This document shows, piece by piece, positions 53,303 to 63,344 of a stretch of DNA of 64,000 bases. The translations under genes were made by a program, and so were the position numbers. Where the stretch lies: positions 1,488,001 through 1,552,000 of the forward strand of contig NZ_CP054043.1 in the NCBI RefSeq assembly GCF_013282725.1, in the 5' to 3' direction. Every line of letters begins with the position of its first letter. Positions within the stretch are counted from its first letter, which is position 1. The stretch is from Yersinia mollaretii ATCC 43969 (lineage in GTDB: Bacteria; Pseudomonadota; Gammaproteobacteria; Enterobacterales; Enterobacteriaceae). The notes under the pieces are model-generated. The model saw nothing but the letters and a program-made list of their open reading frames with translations. It had not been told where the DNA came from and did no database searches.

Positions 53303-54351
53303 TACTGTTGCTCCAGATAGGGGGAAAGCCAGGCGGGAATACGTTGTTCCAGCCACATTTGTGGGTGTTTCAGTGAACCGCCGACAAAACCGACGTGGCC
53401 GCCATGCTCGGTTAACTGATAATCAATATTGCTCGGCAATGTATTGAGGTTGGGAATGACTTCAGCCGTCATAAAGGGGTCATCTTTGGCATGAATGATC
53501 AGCAGTGGAATCTTAATCTGCGGTAATAACGGCAGGGCGCTACATCGGCGATAATAGTCCAGCGCACCATTAAAGCCATGTATTTTAGCGGTTATGGCTT
53601 CATCGAAATCTCTGACTCGGCGCAACGCCCTCAACTGCGAAAGTGCCAGTGGCAGGCTGTCGGGGTAACGCAACAGCTTACGGGTGGCGTTTAATTTTAG
53701 CTGCCCCAGCAAATAGTGCTGATAGACCCGCGAAAAACCTTGCTCCATGCGGTTCGCGCAAGGCTCCAGCATCAGTGGTGCTGAAACCACCACGGCAGCT
53801 TGCAACAGACTCTCCTGCCCTTGTTCGGCTAACCGCCCTTGTTCAGCTAATCGCCCTTGCTCTGCCAACTGCCCTTGCTCTGCTAAATAAAAGGCCAGCA
53901 TATTGCCACCCAAAGAGACCCCCACGGCAGCGGTAGGTACCTGACCATAAGTTTCCCGCAGCCAACGCAGGAAAAAGCGTGCATCTTCTGTTTCACCGGA
54001 ATGATAAATGCGTGCGTTACGATTCGGCTCCCCACTGCATCCGCGAAAATGCATCACTACCCCTAGCCAGCCTTTGGCCTGCCATGCGCGCAGCAAACCG
54101 TGGGCATAGGGGCTGTAAAAATTGCCTTCTAGACCATGGAATAGCACCACGCGGGGCTTATCCCGCGCCAGCTCGGGGTTTTCACTCCAAGCCAAATCGA
54201 CAAAATCGCCATCGGGCAATTCCAGCCGTTGCCAAAAAGGTTGCAACTGCACACGCCGCCTGACTAACCGTGGCAGTAGCGTTTGTAGATGTGGGTTACT
54301 GGCTCCGGCCAGCGGACGAAATAACTCATGCATAAGATGAATGGAAATCAT
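53302..54351 (-). CDS. yheT: alpha/beta hydrolase YheT with an inserted hexapeptide repeat
   Basis: 349 residues. Oxyanion [15 protein letters not shown], nucleophile elbow GVSLGGNML, acid DDPFM and histidine [10 protein letters not shown] form a hydrolase triad; E. coli YheT has the same layout. Uncharacterised esterase. Between the nucleophile strand and the following VVVSAPLML strand it carries four copies of LAEQGx, absent from E. coli YheT. ATG 54351 is used; ATG 54333 is an alternative. Confidence 0.93.
   Translation of the reverse strand: MISIHLMHELFRPLAGASNPHLQTLLPRLVRRRVQLQPFWQRLELPDGDFVDLAWSENPELARDKPRVVLFHGLEGNFYSPYAHGLLRAWQAKGWLGVVMHFRGCSGEPNRNARIYHSGETEDARFFLRWLRETYGQVPTAAVGVSLGGNMLAFYLAEQGQLAEQGRLAEQGRLAEQGQESLLQAAVVVSAPLMLEPCANRMEQGFSRVYQHYLLGQLKLNATRKLLRYPDSLPLALSQLRALRRVRDFDEAITAKIHGFNGALDYYRRCSALPLLPQIKIPLLIIHAKDDPFMTAEVIPNLNTLPSNIDYQLTEHGGHVGFVGGSLKHPQMWLEQRIPAWLSPYLEQQ
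53816..53887. repeat. in-frame 18 bp x 4 minisatellite inside yheT
   Basis: Units at 53816-53833, 53834-53851, 53852-53869 and 53870-53887 each read (T/C)GCCCTTG(T/C)TC..CTAA(C/T/A) or close. Each encodes LAEQGQ or LAEQGR on the minus strand. Confidence 0.9.
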
Positions 54352-54434
54352 GTTGTTGCTCTTGTGTGATCAATAACACACTGTTAGCTTCATGGGTATA
54401 TCGCGCATCATTTTGGGTGAGAGGCACCCGTCTC

Positions 54435-55037
54435 ATGGAACTGAGTTTATTTCTTTCAATGGTAGGTTTTCTCTGGGTTGCTGCTATTACCCCCGGCCCG
54501 AATAATATGTTGCTTACCTCCGCTGGGGCCAATTTTGGCTTTATGCGCTCTATCTGGCTGATGTTAGGCATTATGTTAGGTATGCAGAGTATGTTGCTGC
54601 TGGTGGCTTTTGGTGTCGGTGGCCTGATTTTGATCTACCCCTCTATTCACCTGATGCTGAAAATTCTGGGTAGCCTGTATCTGTTGTGGCTGGCATGGAA
54701 AATTGCCACTTCCGCCTATGAAAAGTTGGAAACCCATGTCGTGCCGCCAAAGCCACTGCGTTTGTATCAGGGCTGGCTATTGCAGTTCCTCAATCCAAAA
54801 GCGTGGCTGATGGGATTAGGCTCCGTCGCCAGCTTCAGTCTAGCGGGCGCGGCCTATAACCACTCCATCGTGATGATCAGCTTGGGTATGTTTATGGTGA
54901 ATCTGGTGGCGGGTATTATTTGGCTGGGCTTTGGGACTTTGATTGGCCGCTTGCTGCGCAGCCGCCGCGCTTGGTTTACCTTTAATATCTCGATGGGTTT
55001 GCTGACGGCAGCCTGTGTGTTGTTGATTTGGCACTGA
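54435..55037 (+). CDS. LysE/RhtB-family amino-acid exporter
   Basis: 200 residues from the ATG at 54435 (GAGAGG about 10 bp upstream). Six TM helices; the family motif AAITPGPNNMLLTSAGANFG (about 15-34) follows TM1 and LQFLNPKAWLMGLG lies before TM4. LysE/RhtB proteins export amino acids; the substrate here is unknown. It is divergent from yheT and 65 bp upstream of the PhzF gene. Confidence 0.9.
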   Translation: MELSLFLSMVGFLWVAAITPGPNNMLLTSAGANFGFMRSIWLMLGIMLGMQSMLLLVAFGVGGLILIYPSIHLMLKILGSLYLLWLAWKIATSAYEKLETHVVPPKPLRLYQGWLLQFLNPKAWLMGLGSVASFSLAGAAYNHSIVMISLGMFMVNLVAGIIWLGFGTLIGRLLRSRRAWFTFNISMGLLTAACVLLIWH

Positions 55038-55102
55038 ATCGATCGTTGATTTGGTATTGACCGATTGCTGATCGAGTACTGAATAATCACCGGAGCTAAT
55101 TG

Positions 55103-55885
55103 ATGGCCTGTAACTATTTCCATGTTGATGCGTTTATTGGCGCGGGGCTTTCCGGTAACCCGGCGGGCGTCTATCTGCTGAAAAAACCGCTCTCTGCTGA
55201 GCAGATGCAGCACATTGCCGCCGAGATCAACCTGCCGGAGACCAGCTTTGTCTGGGATGAGGGGGACAAATCGGCGATCCGCTGGTTTACGCCAGAACGT
55301 GAGGTCGATTTGTGTGGTCACGGCACCTTGGCTGCCGCGCACGTGATGTTCAGCATGGTGAACCCCGGTCTGCATGATATCTGCTTTCGCAGCGCCAGCG
55401 GTGATCTCTACGTCAAGCGCGATGCTGATAACTTTGGTCGATTGGCCCTGAATTTCCCCGCACTACCCCCTGAGCAAATCGCCATTCCGGCCGTGCTACC
55501 CGCCCTGATCGGCGCGGATATTCAGCAGTTATGGCAGGCGAAATCCCTGCTGGTAGTACTGGAAAGTGAGCAACAGGTGCGGCAGTTGCAGCCCGATATC
55601 GCCGCGCTGATTGCCTATACGGGCCGTGGCGTGATAGTGACTGCACCCGGCGATGAGGTGGATTTTGTCTCGCGCTATTTTACCCTCGACAGCAATGAAG
55701 ATCCGGTCACTGGCTCAGCACATTGCACCTTGATGCCCTATTGGGTGGCCCGACTGGGCAGAGCGTCACTGCATGCTCGCCAAATATCCGCGCGAGGGGG
55801 TGAGTTGTTTTGCACGTTAGCGGGTGATCGCACCCTGATTGCGGGAGAATCACATATTTTCCTAAAGGGCGAAATTACACTTTAG
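55103..55885 (+). CDS. PhzF-family isomerase-like protein
   Basis: 260 residues from the ATG at 55103 (GGAG 8 bp upstream; an adjacent TTG is rejected). Diaminopimelate-epimerase fold: N-terminal VDAFIGAGLSGNPAGVYLL, catalytic glutamate in LPETSFVW, DLCGHGTLAAAHV, and the second-half EDPVTGSAHCTL. Family members are isomerases or have unknown function; substrate not known. It likely shares a transcript with the exporter. Confidence 0.9.
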   Translation: MACNYFHVDAFIGAGLSGNPAGVYLLKKPLSAEQMQHIAAEINLPETSFVWDEGDKSAIRWFTPEREVDLCGHGTLAAAHVMFSMVNPGLHDICFRSASGDLYVKRDADNFGRLALNFPALPPEQIAIPAVLPALIGADIQQLWQAKSLLVVLESEQQVRQLQPDIAALIAYTGRGVIVTAPGDEVDFVSRYFTLDSNEDPVTGSAHCTLMPYWVARLGRASLHARQISARGGELFCTLAGDRTLIAGESHIFLKGEITL

Positions 55886-55936
55886 TTAACTATTTGTTGC
55901 CCATAGGGATTCATTTTTTAGCCAATTTGTTATCAC

Positions 55937-55971
55937 CAAAAGGAATAAAGAATATTTTTTTATTCCTTTTG
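55937..55971. terminator. AT-rich dyad upstream of tauA
   Basis: AAAAGGAATAAA (55938-55949) pairs perfectly with TTTATTCCTTTT (55959-55970), with C55937-G55971 adding a pair. It could terminate phzF transcription or be an AT-rich activator site for the tau operon. Confidence 0.5.
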
Positions 55972-56071
55972 TCGTATTGCTCCTTCAGGTAACACTGTCA
56001 TCTCACAGCGCCGTGTGCGCTTCGGGTCGCAACAACAGCGAATAAGACAGTTAACTGAGCGGAGTCAACCC

Positions 56072-57100
56072 ATGGCGATAACCTTCTCTTCTGCAAGCCT
56101 TGCCACCGCAATTCGCGGTTTCTTACGGCCCACGGGCGCACTCTTGGCGCTATCACTGGTGGCGACCACTGCCCATGCGGTCGATGTCACGGTGGCCTAC
56201 CAAACGTCGGCGGAACCCGCCAAAGTCGCTCAGGCGGATAACAGTTTTGCCAAGCTATCCGGTGCCAAGGTCGATTGGCGCAAGTTTGATAGCGGCTCCA
56301 GTGTGGTCAGGGCATTAGCTTCCGGGGATGTGCAGATCGGCAATATCGGCTCCAGCCCGCTGGCAGTTGCCGCAAGCCAAAATGTCCCGATAGAAGTTTT
56401 CCTGCTGGCTTCACAGTTGGGTAGCTCTGAAGCGCTGGTGGTGAAAAAAGAGATCAAAACGCCACAAGATTTAATCGGCAAACGCATTGCTGTGCCCTTT
56501 ATCTCCACCACCCATTACAGCCTGCTGGCCGCTCTGAAGCATTGGGGCATCAAGCCGGATCAGGTCACCATCCTCAACTTGCAACCGCCCGCTATCGCCG
56601 CCGCTTGGCAGCGCGGTGATATTGATGGCGCTTATGTTTGGGCACCTGCCGTCAACGAACTCGCTAAAACCGGTACTGTGCTAACCGACTCCGCCCAAGT
56701 GGGCCAATGGGGCGCACCCACACTGGATGTCTGGGTCGTGCGCAAAGACTTCGCCCAAGCCCATCCTGAAGTGGTCACCGCTTTTGCCCGCAGCGCCTTA
56801 GCTGCACAAGGGGCTTATCTGGCACAGCCGGATCAGTGGCTGAAGAATCAGCAGAATCTCAGCCAACTTGCGCGCTTAAGTGGCGTGCCAGCGGATCAAG
56901 TGCCGGAACTGGTGAAGGGCAACACCTATCTGCCGGTCGCTGAGCAGATAACACAGCTCGGCCAGCCCGTGGATCAGGCGATCCGCGATACCGCCGCCTT
57001 CCTCAAACAGCAAGGCAAGATCCCGCAAGTGGCGAGTGACTATCGTGATTTCGTTACTGACCGCTTTGTGAAAGAAGTTCAGGCCACGCCGCAGTCTTAG
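56072..57100 (+). CDS. tauA: taurine ABC transporter substrate-binding protein
   Basis: 342 residues from the ATG at 56072 with GGAG 8 bp upstream. Signal peptide (about 1-36, cleaved near AHA-VDV) and mature start [17 protein letters not shown] typical of TauA/SsuA. Motifs [14 protein letters not shown] and [20 protein letters not shown] contact the sulfonate. First gene of tauABCD, normally induced by sulfate limitation via Cbl. Confidence 0.95.
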   Translation: MAITFSSASLATAIRGFLRPTGALLALSLVATTAHAVDVTVAYQTSAEPAKVAQADNSFAKLSGAKVDWRKFDSGSSVVRALASGDVQIGNIGSSPLAVAASQNVPIEVFLLASQLGSSEALVVKKEIKTPQDLIGKRIAVPFISTTHYSLLAALKHWGIKPDQVTILNLQPPAIAAAWQRGDIDGAYVWAPAVNELAKTGTVLTDSAQVGQWGAPTLDVWVVRKDFAQAHPEVVTAFARSALAAQGAYLAQPDQWLKNQQNLSQLARLSGVPADQVPELVKGNTYLPVAEQITQLGQPVDQAIRDTAAFLKQQGKIPQVASDYRDFVTDRFVKEVQATPQS

Positions 57101-57108
57101 GAGCCATC

Positions 57109-57876
57109 ATGCTAAATGTGCGCGGCCTGTGGGCCGAATATCAGGGCAAACCTGCCTTACAGGATGTGTCGCTACAGATCGCATCGGGCCAGTTGGTCGT
57201 GGTATTGGGGCCATCAGGTTGCGGCAAAACCACATTACTGAATTTGATTGCCGGGTTTATGGAGCCTTCAGCTGGCAGCATCACTCTGGATGACAAACCG
57301 GTTCACGGCCCAAGTGCCGAGCGGGGAGTGGTGTTCCAGCATGAGGGTTTACTGCCGTGGCGCGATGTGGTGAGCAATGTGGAGTTTGGCCTGCAACTGG
57401 CGGGGCTAAGCAAAGCACAGCGGCGAGCGACGGCACTGAAAATGCTCAACCGCGTTGGATTGGCGGGCTTCGAGCATCATCACATCTGGCAGTTGTCTGG
57501 TGGTATGCGCCAGCGGGTGGGGATTGCCCGCGCATTGGCGGTCGATCCGCGCCTATTACTGCTGGATGAGCCATTTGGCGCACTGGATGCCTTTACTCGT
57601 GAACAGATGCAAGAGCTGTTGCTGACCATTTGGCGTGATACCGGCAAACAAATTTTGTTGATTACCCACGATATTGAAGAGGCGGTGTTTCTGGCCAGCG
57701 AGCTATTGCTGCTGTCTCCGGGGCCGGGGCAGGTGGTCGAACGGCTATCACTGAACTTTGGTCAGCGCTATGCCGACGGCGAACCTTGCCGCAGCATCAA
57801 ATCTGATCCTGAATTTATCGCCCGTCGCGAATACGTGCTGGGTAAAGTCTTCCAACAGCGGGAGGCGCTGGTATGA
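57109..57876 (+). CDS. tauB: taurine ABC transporter ATP-binding protein
   Basis: 255 residues. Walker [10 protein letters not shown] at 34-42, Q-loop in VVFQHEG, signature [15 protein letters not shown], Walker [13 protein letters not shown] and switch H in [15 protein letters not shown] 6 bp before the ATG, 8 bp after tauA. Ends overlapping tauC by 4 bp. Confidence 0.96.
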   Translation: MLNVRGLWAEYQGKPALQDVSLQIASGQLVVVLGPSGCGKTTLLNLIAGFMEPSAGSITLDDKPVHGPSAERGVVFQHEGLLPWRDVVSNVEFGLQLAGLSKAQRRATALKMLNRVGLAGFEHHHIWQLSGGMRQRVGIARALAVDPRLLLLDEPFGALDAFTREQMQELLLTIWRDTGKQILLITHDIEEAVFLASELLLLSPGPGQVVERLSLNFGQRYADGEPCRSIKSDPEFIARREYVLGKVFQQREALV

Positions 57877-58781
57877 GTTTACACGGGACATTACGCGACA
57901 ATTCATTACGCGCTAGTTCATTGCGAGAGAGTGCATTACCTCATTCATTAGCTTCCGACGCGCCGCAGGTGGCTAGCTCACACCCCCAGAGGCCGCGCCG
58001 CCGTGCATCATTAGTGAAGGGTTTGTGGCTCAGTATTGGCACGGTGATTACCGTAGTGGCGCTATGGTGGGCGGTGACAGCATTGCAACTGATTAGCCCG
58101 CTGTTTTTACCTGCGCCACAACAGGTGTTGCATCAATTATGGGTGATTGCCAGCCCGCAGGGGTTTATGGATGCCACCTTATGGCAGCATCTGGCCGCCA
58201 GTTTGGGGCGCATTTTAATTGCCCTGTTCGCCGCCGTGGCGCTGGGGGTGCCGACGGGGATCGCCATGGGCCTCAGCCCTCGGGTGCGCGCGGTGCTGGA
58301 CCCGCTGATCGAAATCTATCGTCCGGTGCCGCCGTTAGCCTATTTACCGCTGATGGTGATCTGGTTTGGCATCGGTGAAACCTCAAAAATTCTGCTGATT
58401 TATCTGGCGATATTTGCCCCGGTGACACTGGCCGCCGTCGCGGGTGTGCGCAGTGTGGCACAAGTACGCGTGAGAGCGGCGCGGGCATTGGGGGCCAGCC
58501 GCTGGCAGGTGTTACGTTTCGTGGTGCTGCCGAGCGCACTGCCCGAAATCTTAACCGGCATCCGTATTGGCTTGGGGGTCGGTTGGTCAACTTTGGTCGC
58601 CGCAGAGTTGATCGCCGCCACGCGGGGATTGGGCTTTATGGTGCAATCCGCTGGTGAGTTTCTCGCCACCGACGTCGTGATTGCCGGCATCAGTGTGATT
58701 GCCATTATCGCTTTTGGGATGGAATTAAGTTTACGGGCGATTCAACGCCGGTTAACGCCTTGGTATGGAGCAGATCAATGA
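57873..58781 (+). CDS. tauC: taurine ABC transporter permease, with a repeat-bearing N-terminus
   Basis: 302 residues versus 275 in E. coli. Six TM helices and the EAA-like loop [32 protein letters not shown] (about 205-236). The extra N-terminal part (7-25) is made of an imperfect pentapeptide repeat [19 protein letters not shown], encoded by 15 bp tandem units. GGAGG 8 bp upstream, ATGA overlap with tauB. Confidence 0.95.
   Translation: MSLHGTLRDNSLRASSLRESALPHSLASDAPQVASSHPQRPRRRASLVKGLWLSIGTVITVVALWWAVTALQLISPLFLPAPQQVLHQLWVIASPQGFMDATLWQHLAASLGRILIALFAAVALGVPTGIAMGLSPRVRAVLDPLIEIYRPVPPLAYLPLMVIWFGIGETSKILLIYLAIFAPVTLAAVAGVRSVAQVRVRAARALGASRWQVLRFVVLPSALPEILTGIRIGLGVGWSTLVAAELIAATRGLGFMVQSAGEFLATDVVIAGISVIAIIAFGMELSLRAIQRRLTPWYGADQ
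57891..57947. repeat. in-frame 15 bp tandem repeat at the tauC 5' end
   Basis: Units TTACGCGACAATTCA (57891-57905), TTACGCGCTAGTTCA (57906-57920), TTGCGAGAGAGTGCA (57921-57935) and TTACCTCATTCA (57936-57947). Confidence 0.7.
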
Positions 58782-59626
58782 ATGAACGTTTAGTCGTGAC
58801 CCCTTTGGGGCCATATATTGGCGCGGTGGTCGAGAACATCAATATTGCCCGCCCGCTCGGCGACGGCCAGTTTGAGCAGCTTTATCATGCGTTGCTCAAG
58901 CATCAGGTGCTATTTTTCCGCAATCAGCCCATCACGCCATTGCAGCAGCGCGAGCTGGCGGGGCGCTTTGGTGACTTACATATTCACCCGGTCTATCCGC
59001 ACACCAAAGAGTGCGAAGAGATTATCGTGCTGGATACCCACGACAATAATCCGCCGGACAATGACAACTGGCACACTGACGTAACTTTTATCGAGAATCC
59101 GCCGTTGGGTGCAATTTTAGCGGCCAAGCAGCTCCCCGCCACGGGCGGTGATACTTTATGGAGCAGTGGTATCGCGGCTTATGAGACACTTTCTGCGCCC
59201 TTCAAGCAACTGCTCGCGGGGCTGCGGGCCGAGCACGATTTTGCGCACTCCTTCCCGGAGCACAAAAATCGTGGGACGCCGGAGGAGCATCAGCGCTGGT
59301 TACTGGCAAAAGAGAATAATCCGCCGCTGCTGCATCCGGTGGTGCGAACCCATCCGGTCACCGGGCGTCAGGCATTGTTCGTCAATGAGGGATTCACCAC
59401 GCGTATTGTTGATTTGAGCGCGAAAGAGAGCGACGCGATACTGCGTTTCCTGTTTGCCCATGCCACCAAACCGGAGTTTCAAGTGCGCTGGCGCTGGCAG
59501 CAGGATGACGTGGCTATCTGGGATAACCGTGTCACCCAACACTATGCTAATGCGGATTATCTGCCGCAGCGGCGGGTGATGCACCGCGCGACAATTTTAG
59601 GCGATCGGCCGATATTCCGGCCTTAA
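58778..59626 (+). CDS. tauD: taurine dioxygenase (2-oxoglutarate dependent)
   Basis: 282 residues from the ATG at 58778, overlapping tauC by 4 bp. Fe(II) facial triad H99 and D101 in WHTDVTF and the distal H in VTQHYAN, then R in MHRATI for 2-oxoglutarate. It converts taurine to aminoacetaldehyde and sulfite to supply sulfur. Last gene of tauABCD. Confidence 0.97.
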   Translation: MNERLVVTPLGPYIGAVVENINIARPLGDGQFEQLYHALLKHQVLFFRNQPITPLQQRELAGRFGDLHIHPVYPHTKECEEIIVLDTHDNNPPDNDNWHTDVTFIENPPLGAILAAKQLPATGGDTLWSSGIAAYETLSAPFKQLLAGLRAEHDFAHSFPEHKNRGTPEEHQRWLLAKENNPPLLHPVVRTHPVTGRQALFVNEGFTTRIVDLSAKESDAILRFLFAHATKPEFQVRWRWQQDDVAIWDNRVTQHYANADYLPQRRVMHRATILGDRPIFRP

Positions 59627-59635
59627 TCAATGGCG

Positions 59636-60619
59636 TCATTGGTCTGTGGTCAACAGTGAACTGGCGGCAGATTCGACAGCATCAACATTGATGTCTCCAA
59701 CCTGCGGCCCAGAATGGACGACCACATGGCGAGTACCTAGCGGATACCAGCGCAGGTACTTCTCTGGTCGGGATTCAAACAAGGCCACCACAGGTATTTG
59801 CAATGCTGAGCCGATGTGTACCGGTGCGCTATCTGCGGAAATCACCAAATCCAACTGACTCATCGCCGCCACCAGGTCGTCAATGGATGGCGTTGACAGA
59901 CAACGGGCGGTCAGACCCGCTAATTGTTGCTCGGTTGGCTGTTCTGCTGGATCATGAAAAATAAGCAATTCAGCCTGTGCATTGAGTTTCAGTGACAATT
60001 GATGCCACTTATCCCAGCTCCAGCGCCGTTGTGCTGATTTATTAGAGATAAACAGCCCGACGCGTGGCCGGCTTTTTTCCCCAAGCTCTGCCTGCCATTT
60101 TGCCTGCAATTGTGGCTCCGGGTAGACATGCAGCTTAAGTGTTTCAATGGCCACTGGCCCCAACTCAGGCATCAATGCAAAGCCCGAGAGGGCTTCGTGA
60201 CGTATTGGCCGCGTGGCGACATGTTCAGGATTACGGTCGTCAAACTCAGTTTCAGCCGTATGCCAACGGCGATCCGTCACATTTAGCTGTTTGGCAAACT
60301 GAATACTGTTTTTGTTCATACCACCATTGGGAATAAGCAGCAGATCAAAACCTAAACGCCGTAGCCGCCGAATTAATGCTAGCCGATCAAAAAGGGCCAT
60401 AAGTCGGCCTGGCCGCTGGTTTCTCTCACATTGTTTGCTGTAAACATAAGTGTGGACCGTACTGATATCAGGATTACGTGCCAGCACTGATTGATTATAT
60501 TTATTCGCTAATACGTGGATTTCTGCTGCTGGCCAACGTTGTTTCAGCGCATGTAATAGCGCCGTGGTGCAAATCATATCGCCGAGAAAATCAATTCGGA
60601 TCACCAAGATGCGCTGCAT
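59636..60619 (-). CDS. family 9 glycosyltransferase (heptosyltransferase-like)
   Basis: 327 residues. N-terminal VIRIDFLGDMICTTALLHALKQRWP is the GT9 start, and SADSAPVHIGSALQIPVVALFE the C-terminal nucleotide-sugar motif. GT9 enzymes such as WaaC, WaaF and WaaQ add heptose or related sugars to lipopolysaccharide core. Not beside any other LPS gene; exact acceptor is unknown. GAGGA upstream. Convergent with tauD, 9 bp apart. Confidence 0.88.
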   Translation of the reverse strand: MQRILVIRIDFLGDMICTTALLHALKQRWPAAEIHVLANKYNQSVLARNPDISTVHTYVYSKQCERNQRPGRLMALFDRLALIRRLRRLGFDLLLIPNGGMNKNSIQFAKQLNVTDRRWHTAETEFDDRNPEHVATRPIRHEALSGFALMPELGPVAIETLKLHVYPEPQLQAKWQAELGEKSRPRVGLFISNKSAQRRWSWDKWHQLSLKLNAQAELLIFHDPAEQPTEQQLAGLTARCLSTPSIDDLVAAMSQLDLVISADSAPVHIGSALQIPVVALFESRPEKYLRWYPLGTRHVVVHSGPQVGDINVDAVESAASSLLTTDQ

Positions 60620-60742
60620 TGATACTCATTCCTCATGGGCCGCTTTCTACCTACATCAGCCACATTACGTTGACAATTGAGTAGCAGCGTAACTCTACGC
60701 TGTACCTGTTATTTTTGCTCATTAAGGCTACATTGCTTCCAA

Positions 60743-62659
60743 TTACTCCGCCTCAAATTGCTTGGTGATCTCTTCCAGTTGCTCCTGCGCATCCAGCCAC
60801 TGCATTTCGGTCTCCTCCAGTTTGGACTTCACCTGTATCTGCTGCTGTAGGCATTGGGTCAAATCTGCCTTGCGGGCGATGTCGTACAGTGCAGAGTCAG
60901 CCAATTGCTCTTCGATGGCGGCCAGCTCGGTGGTGAGTTTATCCATTTGCTTTTCCAGCGTCATGATCTGCTTACGCAGTGGCTGGGTTTGGCTGCGGAA
61001 CTCGGCATCGCGGCGTTTTTGGTCTTTACGCTGCTGGGCGCTATTGCCCGATAGCTCTTTGGCGGGGCTGTCCTGCTGGCTTTGCTGGCGCTGCACATCC
61101 ACCAGAAACTGCTGGTAATCCTCCAGATCGCCGTCGAACTGCTCCACTTTGCCATCGTGCACCAGATAGAGGTCATCGGTGGTGGATCGCAGCAAGTGAC
61201 GGTCATGGGAGACCACCACCAATGCGCCTTCGAAATCAATCAGCGCCTCGGTCAGTGCCTGACGCATATCAAGATCAAGGTGGTTGGTCGGTTCATCCAG
61301 CAGCAGCAAGTTAGGGCGCTGCCAGATAATTAGCGCCAATACCAGCCGCGCTTTTTCACCGCCAGAGAAGCGAGCGGTGGGGTCAGTCACCTGATCGCCC
61401 TGAAAACCGTAGCCGCCTAGGTAGTCACGCAACTGTTGTTCTGACTCTTTGGGGGCTAAGCGACTCATATGCTGTAACGGAGATTCATCTGCGCGTAAGA
61501 ATTCGAGTTGATGCTGGGCGAAGTAACCCAGTTTGATGCCCTTGGAGAGGCCAATCTCGCCGCTTTGTGGCTCCAGTGTACCGGCCAGCAGCTTAATCAG
61601 GGTCGATTTACCGGCACCATTACGGCCCAACAGGCCAATACGTGAACCGGGCACCAGATTCAGCTTGATGGATTGCAAGATGGTTTTATCGCCGTAGCCC
61701 GCGCTGACCTTGTCCATGCGCAGCAGGGGATCGGGCAAGCTCTCTGGCGTGCGGAAGCTGAAGTGGAATGGGTTATCGACGTGAGCCGGGGCGATCAACT
61801 CCATGCGCTCGAGCATTTTAATGCGGCTCTGAGCCTGTTTTGCTTTGGTGGCCTGCGCGCGGAAACGGTCGATATAGCTTTGTAAATGCGCGACTTTTTC
61901 TTGCTGATGCTGATACATCGACTGCTGTTGCGACAGTTTGGTGGCGCGCTGGCGTTCGAAGGATGAATAGTTGCCGGTATATTCATTCAGCGTCTGCTGT
62001 TCAATATGTAAAATTTTATCAATAATAGGATCAAGGAAATCACGGTCATGGGAGATCAACACCAGTGTACCGGTGTAGTTTTTCAGCCATTTTTCCAGCC
62101 AGATAACCGCATCCAAATCCAAGTGGTTGGTCGGTTCATCGAGCAGCAGCAGGTCAGAGCGGCAAAGCAGCGCTTGTGCCAAATTAAGGCGCATACGCCA
62201 GCCCCCGGAGAAGGAGCGCACTGGCTGCTGTAGTTGATCTTGGGAGAAGCCCAGCCCATTGAGCAAGCTGGCGGCGCGAGATTGAATCGTCCAGGCATGG
62301 ATGGCGTCGAGCTTGCCGTGCACGGTGGCAATGGCATGACCATCATTTTTTTCATTGGCGGCCTGAAGTTCAGCCTCCAATTGACGATATTCACGGTCGC
62401 CGTCGATAACATACTCTATCGCCGGAATATCCAGTGCCGGGGTCTCCTGATTCACCCAGGCCAGTGCCCAGTTGCTCGGGAAAGTGGCATTGCCACCATC
62501 GGCGCTCAATTCGCCTTTGAGCAGCGCCAGCAGGGTGGATTTACCACAACCGTTTTTGCCGACTAACCCGACTTTCTGGCCGGGGTTAATCGTTGCTGTA
62601 GCGTTGTCCAGCAAGACGCGGGTGCCACGTCGAATTTGAAGCGAAGAAAAAACAATCAT
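60743..62659 (-). CDS. yheS: ABC-F family ATPase YheS
   Basis: 638 residues. Two ATP-binding halves: Walker A GKNGCGKST at about 35-43 and GRNGAGKST near 346, each with an LSxG-type signature (SFSGGWRMRL, RFSGGEKARL) and Walker B LLLLDEPTNHLD. A C-terminal coiled coil (LRKQIMTLEKQMDKL onward) is present. ABC-F proteins act on stalled ribosomes in the cytoplasm, not in transport. Divergent from kefG. Confidence 0.97.
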   Translation of the reverse strand: MIVFSSLQIRRGTRVLLDNATATINPGQKVGLVGKNGCGKSTLLALLKGELSADGGNATFPSNWALAWVNQETPALDIPAIEYVIDGDREYRQLEAELQAANEKNDGHAIATVHGKLDAIHAWTIQSRAASLLNGLGFSQDQLQQPVRSFSGGWRMRLNLAQALLCRSDLLLLDEPTNHLDLDAVIWLEKWLKNYTGTLVLISHDRDFLDPIIDKILHIEQQTLNEYTGNYSSFERQRATKLSQQQSMYQHQQEKVAHLQSYIDRFRAQATKAKQAQSRIKMLERMELIAPAHVDNPFHFSFRTPESLPDPLLRMDKVSAGYGDKTILQSIKLNLVPGSRIGLLGRNGAGKSTLIKLLAGTLEPQSGEIGLSKGIKLGYFAQHQLEFLRADESPLQHMSRLAPKESEQQLRDYLGGYGFQGDQVTDPTARFSGGEKARLVLALIIWQRPNLLLLDEPTNHLDLDMRQALTEALIDFEGALVVVSHDRHLLRSTTDDLYLVHDGKVEQFDGDLEDYQQFLVDVQRQQSQQDSPAKELSGNSAQQRKDQKRRDAEFRSQTQPLRKQIMTLEKQMDKLTTELAAIEEQLADSALYDIARKADLTQCLQQQIQVKSKLEETEMQWLDAQEQLEEITKQFEAE

Positions 62660-62786
62660 AGAGTGCCGTATGTTTAGGGTATGTTAAATTATTGTCATGG
62701 GTAAACGGGGCATCTGATGCCCTATTTTTAGTCTTTGCGAAGCATGGTAACGGAAAAACCGCACCCTGACGACGCTTTGGAGGGGA

Positions 62787-63341
62787 ATGATGTCGCAGCC
62801 GCCGAAGGTTTTGCTGCTGTATGCCCATCCGGAATCACAGGACTCGGTCGCTAACCGGGTTTTGCTGCAACCGGTACAGCAGTTAGAGCATGTCACTGTG
62901 CACGATCTCTATGCACATTATCCGGATTTCTTTATTGATATTCACCATGAGCAGGAGTTACTGCGCGAGCATCAAATTATTGTCTTCCAACACCCCCTTT
63001 ATACTTATAGCTGCCCGGCGTTGCTGAAGGAGTGGCTGGATCGGGTGCTGGCGCGTGGCTTTGCCAATGGCGTCGGCGGACATGCTTTGACTGGCAAATA
63101 CTGGCGCTCGGTGATTACCACGGGCGAGCCAGAAGGGGCTTATCGGGTGGGGGGCTATAACCGCTATCCGATGGAGGATATTCTGCGTCCTTTCGAATTG
63201 ACGGCAGCTATGTGTCATATGCATTGGATGAATCCCATGATTATTTACTGGGCGCGGCGTCAGAAGCCGGAAGTCCTCGCCAGCCATGCGCAAGCTTACG
63301 CGCAGTGGTTGCAGTCACCATTGCCCACAGGGGGGCACTGA
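62787..63341 (+). CDS. kefG: KefB ancillary quinone oxidoreductase KefG
   Basis: 184 residues if the first of two adjacent ATGs is used, as in E. coli; the second (62790) has better ribosome-site spacing. Flavodoxin-like fold with [44 protein letters not shown], and [17 protein letters not shown]. It binds FMN and is needed for full KefB activity. kefB starts 3 bp after its stop. Confidence 0.96.
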   Translation: MMSQPPKVLLLYAHPESQDSVANRVLLQPVQQLEHVTVHDLYAHYPDFFIDIHHEQELLREHQIIVFQHPLYTYSCPALLKEWLDRVLARGFANGVGGHALTGKYWRSVITTGEPEGAYRVGGYNRYPMEDILRPFELTAAMCHMHWMNPMIIYWARRQKPEVLASHAQAYAQWLQSPLPTGGH

Positions 63342-63344
63342 TAT

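Noticed and set aside
53816..53887. Possible CRISPR array
   Set aside because: The 18 bp units are contiguous with no spacers and encode a peptide repeat in frame.
56015..56071. Longer tauA start
   Set aside because: It would place a charged stretch before the signal peptide and bypass the GGAG site ahead of 56072.
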